This document shows, piece after piece, positions 6,230-7,776 of a DNA stretch of 7,776 nucleotides (within the stretch, counting starts at the first letter, position 1; each line of letters begins with the position of its first letter). Source of the stretch: Clostridia bacterium (GTDB lineage: Bacteria; UBA6262; WVXT01; JAUXBS01); assembly GCA_030619245.1 (NCBI GenBank), contig JAUXBS010000048.1, positions 1-7,776 of the forward strand. The letters run 5' to 3'. The translations under genes were made by a program, and so were the position numbers. The notes beneath the pieces are model-generated. The model made no database searches, was not told the DNA's origin, and saw only the letters and a list, made by a program, of their open reading frames with translations.

Positions 6230-7776
6230 ATGAAAAAGAGATTATTTGCAGTAGTATTTTCTTTCCTGGCGGTTTACTTCCTTTTTAATTCCTTTCTAAG
6301 CGCTGATATCCTTATAATCAGGCCAAATGCCGCAGGAACTAATTCCGCCTGGACCGGAACGCCTTTAAACACATATGAGGACGTGGACGAAACGACGCAG
6401 AACGGTGATGCTGACTATTACTCTGGAGCAGACCCTCTCGCCCAGAGTTTTAATCTAACCAACAGCACAACTGAATCAGGGAATATTAGTAATGTTCGAG
6501 TTGTTGTCTGGGCAATGCAACCCGATAATGAGCTGTTAACCTTACAGGTTGTTGTTGTGGGAACCCCTTATGATGGAACCCAGCACATACCTGCCGCAAT
6601 CTATACTGATTACACCGATGACTGGGCAACAAATCCTGCAGGCGGCAGCTGGACCTGGAACGATATAGATATTCTGGAAGCAGGCTTCCTGGCAGGTAAA
6701 ACTCCTCCCGAGGGTGGAGACCGGAGAGTAACTCAACTATATGTTGAAGTGACTTATTCTGCCAACAACCCCCCCCATATTCCGGAAAATCCAACATGTG
6801 AAGGTGAAACCAGCCCTGTCAATGTAACAGACGCTACTCCTGATTTTTCCTGGACGTTTTCAGACCCGGATGCAGGAAACACCCAGGGGGCATACCGGTT
6901 ACTTGTTTCCTCAAGTACAACTAATCTGGAGAACAATATTGGCGATAAATGGGATAGCGACAAAATAGGATCCGCAGTTTCTGCTGCCATTTATGACGGC
7001 TCGGCGCTATCCGCGTTTGCGACTTATTACTGGAAAGTACGAACCTGGGATGTCGGTGATTCTTCCGGCCCCTATTGCAATACGCAAACATTTATTATGG
7101 GAGATATTACGCCGCCGGCTGACCCGGCAGGATTAACAGCAACTGACCTGGCTACTAATGGCGAGATAGGCCTTTCCTGGAATCCTAACGGTGAAAGCGA
7201 TCTGGATTTGTATAAGGTTTACAGATCTACATACGCCTGTCCATTAAACGGCAAAGCCTGGGTAGTTGATATAGATTCAACAACCACCTCGCACACGGAC
7301 AGCGCCTTAACCAATCTTGTGATATACTACTACCAGGTAACGGCAGTTAATATTTCCACCTATGAGAGCGGCGGGTCAACCGAGGATAATGCCTATCCCA
7401 CCGATACAGCTGCTCCGGCTGCCCCGGCAGGATTAACAGCAACTGACCTGGCTACTAATAGCGAGATAGGCCTTTCCTGGAACCCTAACGGTGAAAGCGA
7501 TCTGGATTTGTATAAGGTATACAGGTCCACATACGCCTGTCCATTAGGCGGCAAAGCCTGGGTAGTTGATATAGATTCAACAACCACCTCGCACACGGAC
7601 AGCGCCTTAACCAATTTTGCGACATACTACTACCAGTTAACGGCAGTTGATATTTACGCCAACCAGAGCGGGGGTTCAATCGAGGACGATGCCTATCCCA
7701 CCGGAGATACTGTAATGCCTCCTACCGGTTTAAGCAGTACGTCCACAAAGCATACCATTATATTAACCTGGCAGGC
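6230..7776 (+). CDS. secreted multidomain Ig/FN3-repeat protein (3' end beyond window)
   Basis: The frame is open from ATG 6230 to the window end (515 full codons, no stop), so the C-terminus is unseen. Residues 1-25 form a signal peptide: MKKR, a hydrophobic core, and likely cleavage after LSA-25. Residues 26-177 are a beta-rich domain starting LIIRPNAAGT and ending QLYVEVTYSA, with YEDVDE, ATNPAGG and WTWNDI; I recognise this pattern from many metagenomic and phage-like proteins but know no assigned function. Residues 181-290 are an Ig/FN3-like domain (DFSWTFSDPDAG, YYWKVRTWD) with two cysteines, C190 and C283, that could bond. Residues 293-392 and 393-492 are nearly identical FN3 repeats (GLTATDLATN, LSWNPN, LYKVYRS, YYYQ), and a third, divergent FN3 starts at about 493. 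It is probably exported across the inner membrane and may be a surface adhesin or a binding part of a larger enzyme. Its own promoter lies upstream. Confidence 0.88.
   Translation, partial: MKKRLFAVVFSFLAVYFLFNSFLSADILIIRPNAAGTNSAWTGTPLNTYEDVDETTQNGDADYYSGADPLAQSFNLTNSTTESGNISNVRVVVWAMQPDNELLTLQVVVVGTPYDGTQHIPAAIYTDYTDDWATNPAGGSWTWNDIDILEAGFLAGKTPPEGGDRRVTQLYVEVTYSANNPPHIPENPTCEGETSPVNVTDATPDFSWTFSDPDAGNTQGAYRLLVSSSTTNLENNIGDKWDSDKIGSAVSAAIYDGSALSAFATYYWKVRTWDVGDSSGPYCNTQTFIMGDITPPADPAGLTATDLATNGEIGLSWNPNGESDLDLYKVYRSTYACPLNGKAWVVDIDSTTTSHTDSALTNLVIYYYQVTAVNISTYESGGSTEDNAYPTDTAAPAAPAGLTATDLATNSEIGLSWNPNGESDLDLYKVYRSTYACPLGGKAWVVDIDSTTTSHTDSALTNFATYYYQLTAVDIYANQSGGSIEDDAYPTGDTVMPPTGLSSTSTKHTIILTWQ
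7115..7702 (+). repeat. tandem 300-bp FN3 repeat, two copies
   Basis: Bases 7115-7402 align without gaps to 7415-7702 at an offset of exactly 300 bases (100 codons). By eye I count about 23 mismatches in 288 positions, roughly 92% identity. The mismatches are uneven: about 10 in the first 206 bases but about 13 in the last 82. At the protein level residues 301-310 and 401-410 are identical, as is the stretch from EIGLSW to YACPL. This is a recent in-frame duplication of one FN3 domain. The next FN3 (from about 7706) is strongly diverged and not part of the duplication. Confidence 0.93.

Noticed and set aside
6486..6990. Three overlapping minus-strand open frames
   Set aside because: They lie opposite the FN3 protein gene, which is open on the plus strand from 6230 to the end and has a signal peptide, promoter and domain repeats.
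7393..7679. Minus-strand open frames over the FN3 repeats
   Set aside because: They are antisense shadows of the duplicated FN3 coding sequence, with no start signal.
7115..7702. Direct repeats as a mobile element or CRISPR
   Set aside because: The repeat is an in-frame 100-codon FN3 domain with no spacers, terminal inverted repeats or transposase.

Overview
The window holds a compact, all-plus-strand gene set: one glycosyltransferase cut by the left edge, two paralogous multi-pass membrane proteins with C-terminal tetratricopeptide (TPR) tails, a phosphohexomutase between them, and a large secreted beta-sandwich protein cut by the right edge. The DNA is moderately AT-rich, genes are closely packed, and AGG is a very frequent arginine codon. 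TMTC-like TPR membrane proteins beside polyprenyl-phosphate sugar synthases, followed by fibronectin-type-III (FN3) repeat proteins, are what I would expect from a Gram-negative-type, probably uncultivated lineage (Omnitrophota, Elusimicrobiota, Goldbacteria and similar). No rRNA or marker gene is present, so this placement is a weak guess.

Layout. Positions 1-481: 3' part of a GT2-family, dolichyl/undecaprenyl-phosphate sugar synthase-like glycosyltransferase. 518-2230: TMTC-like GT-C membrane protein with 4 TPRs. 2271-3734: phosphomannomutase/phosphoglucomutase with all four active-site loops and a strong ribosome binding site. 3755-6100: second TMTC-like GT-C membrane protein with about 10 TPRs. 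Gaps between these four genes are only 36, 40 and 20 bases with no visible promoter or terminator, so they look like one operon. 6101-6229: intergenic region with a near-perfect sigma-70 promoter. 6230 to the window end: a start-codon-complete, 3'-truncated gene for a secreted protein. It has a signal peptide, an N-terminal beta-rich domain, an Ig/FN3-like domain, and two nearly identical 100-residue FN3 repeats followed by the start of a third.

How the parts could work together (inference). The mutase would supply mannose-1-phosphate (or glucose-1-phosphate) for a nucleotide sugar. The GT2 enzyme would load the sugar onto a polyprenyl phosphate. The two GT-C proteins would transfer it outside the cytoplasmic membrane, by analogy with animal TMTC1-4, which O-mannosylate cadherin beta-sandwich domains. 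The adjacent secreted Ig/FN3 protein is then an attractive candidate acceptor, although its own promoter means it may be functionally separate. The most interesting points are this candidate bacterial O-glycosylation module, the paralogous GT-C pair with very different TPR tails, and the recent 300-bp in-frame FN3 duplication. No RNA genes, insertion sequences, CRISPR arrays or origins were seen.
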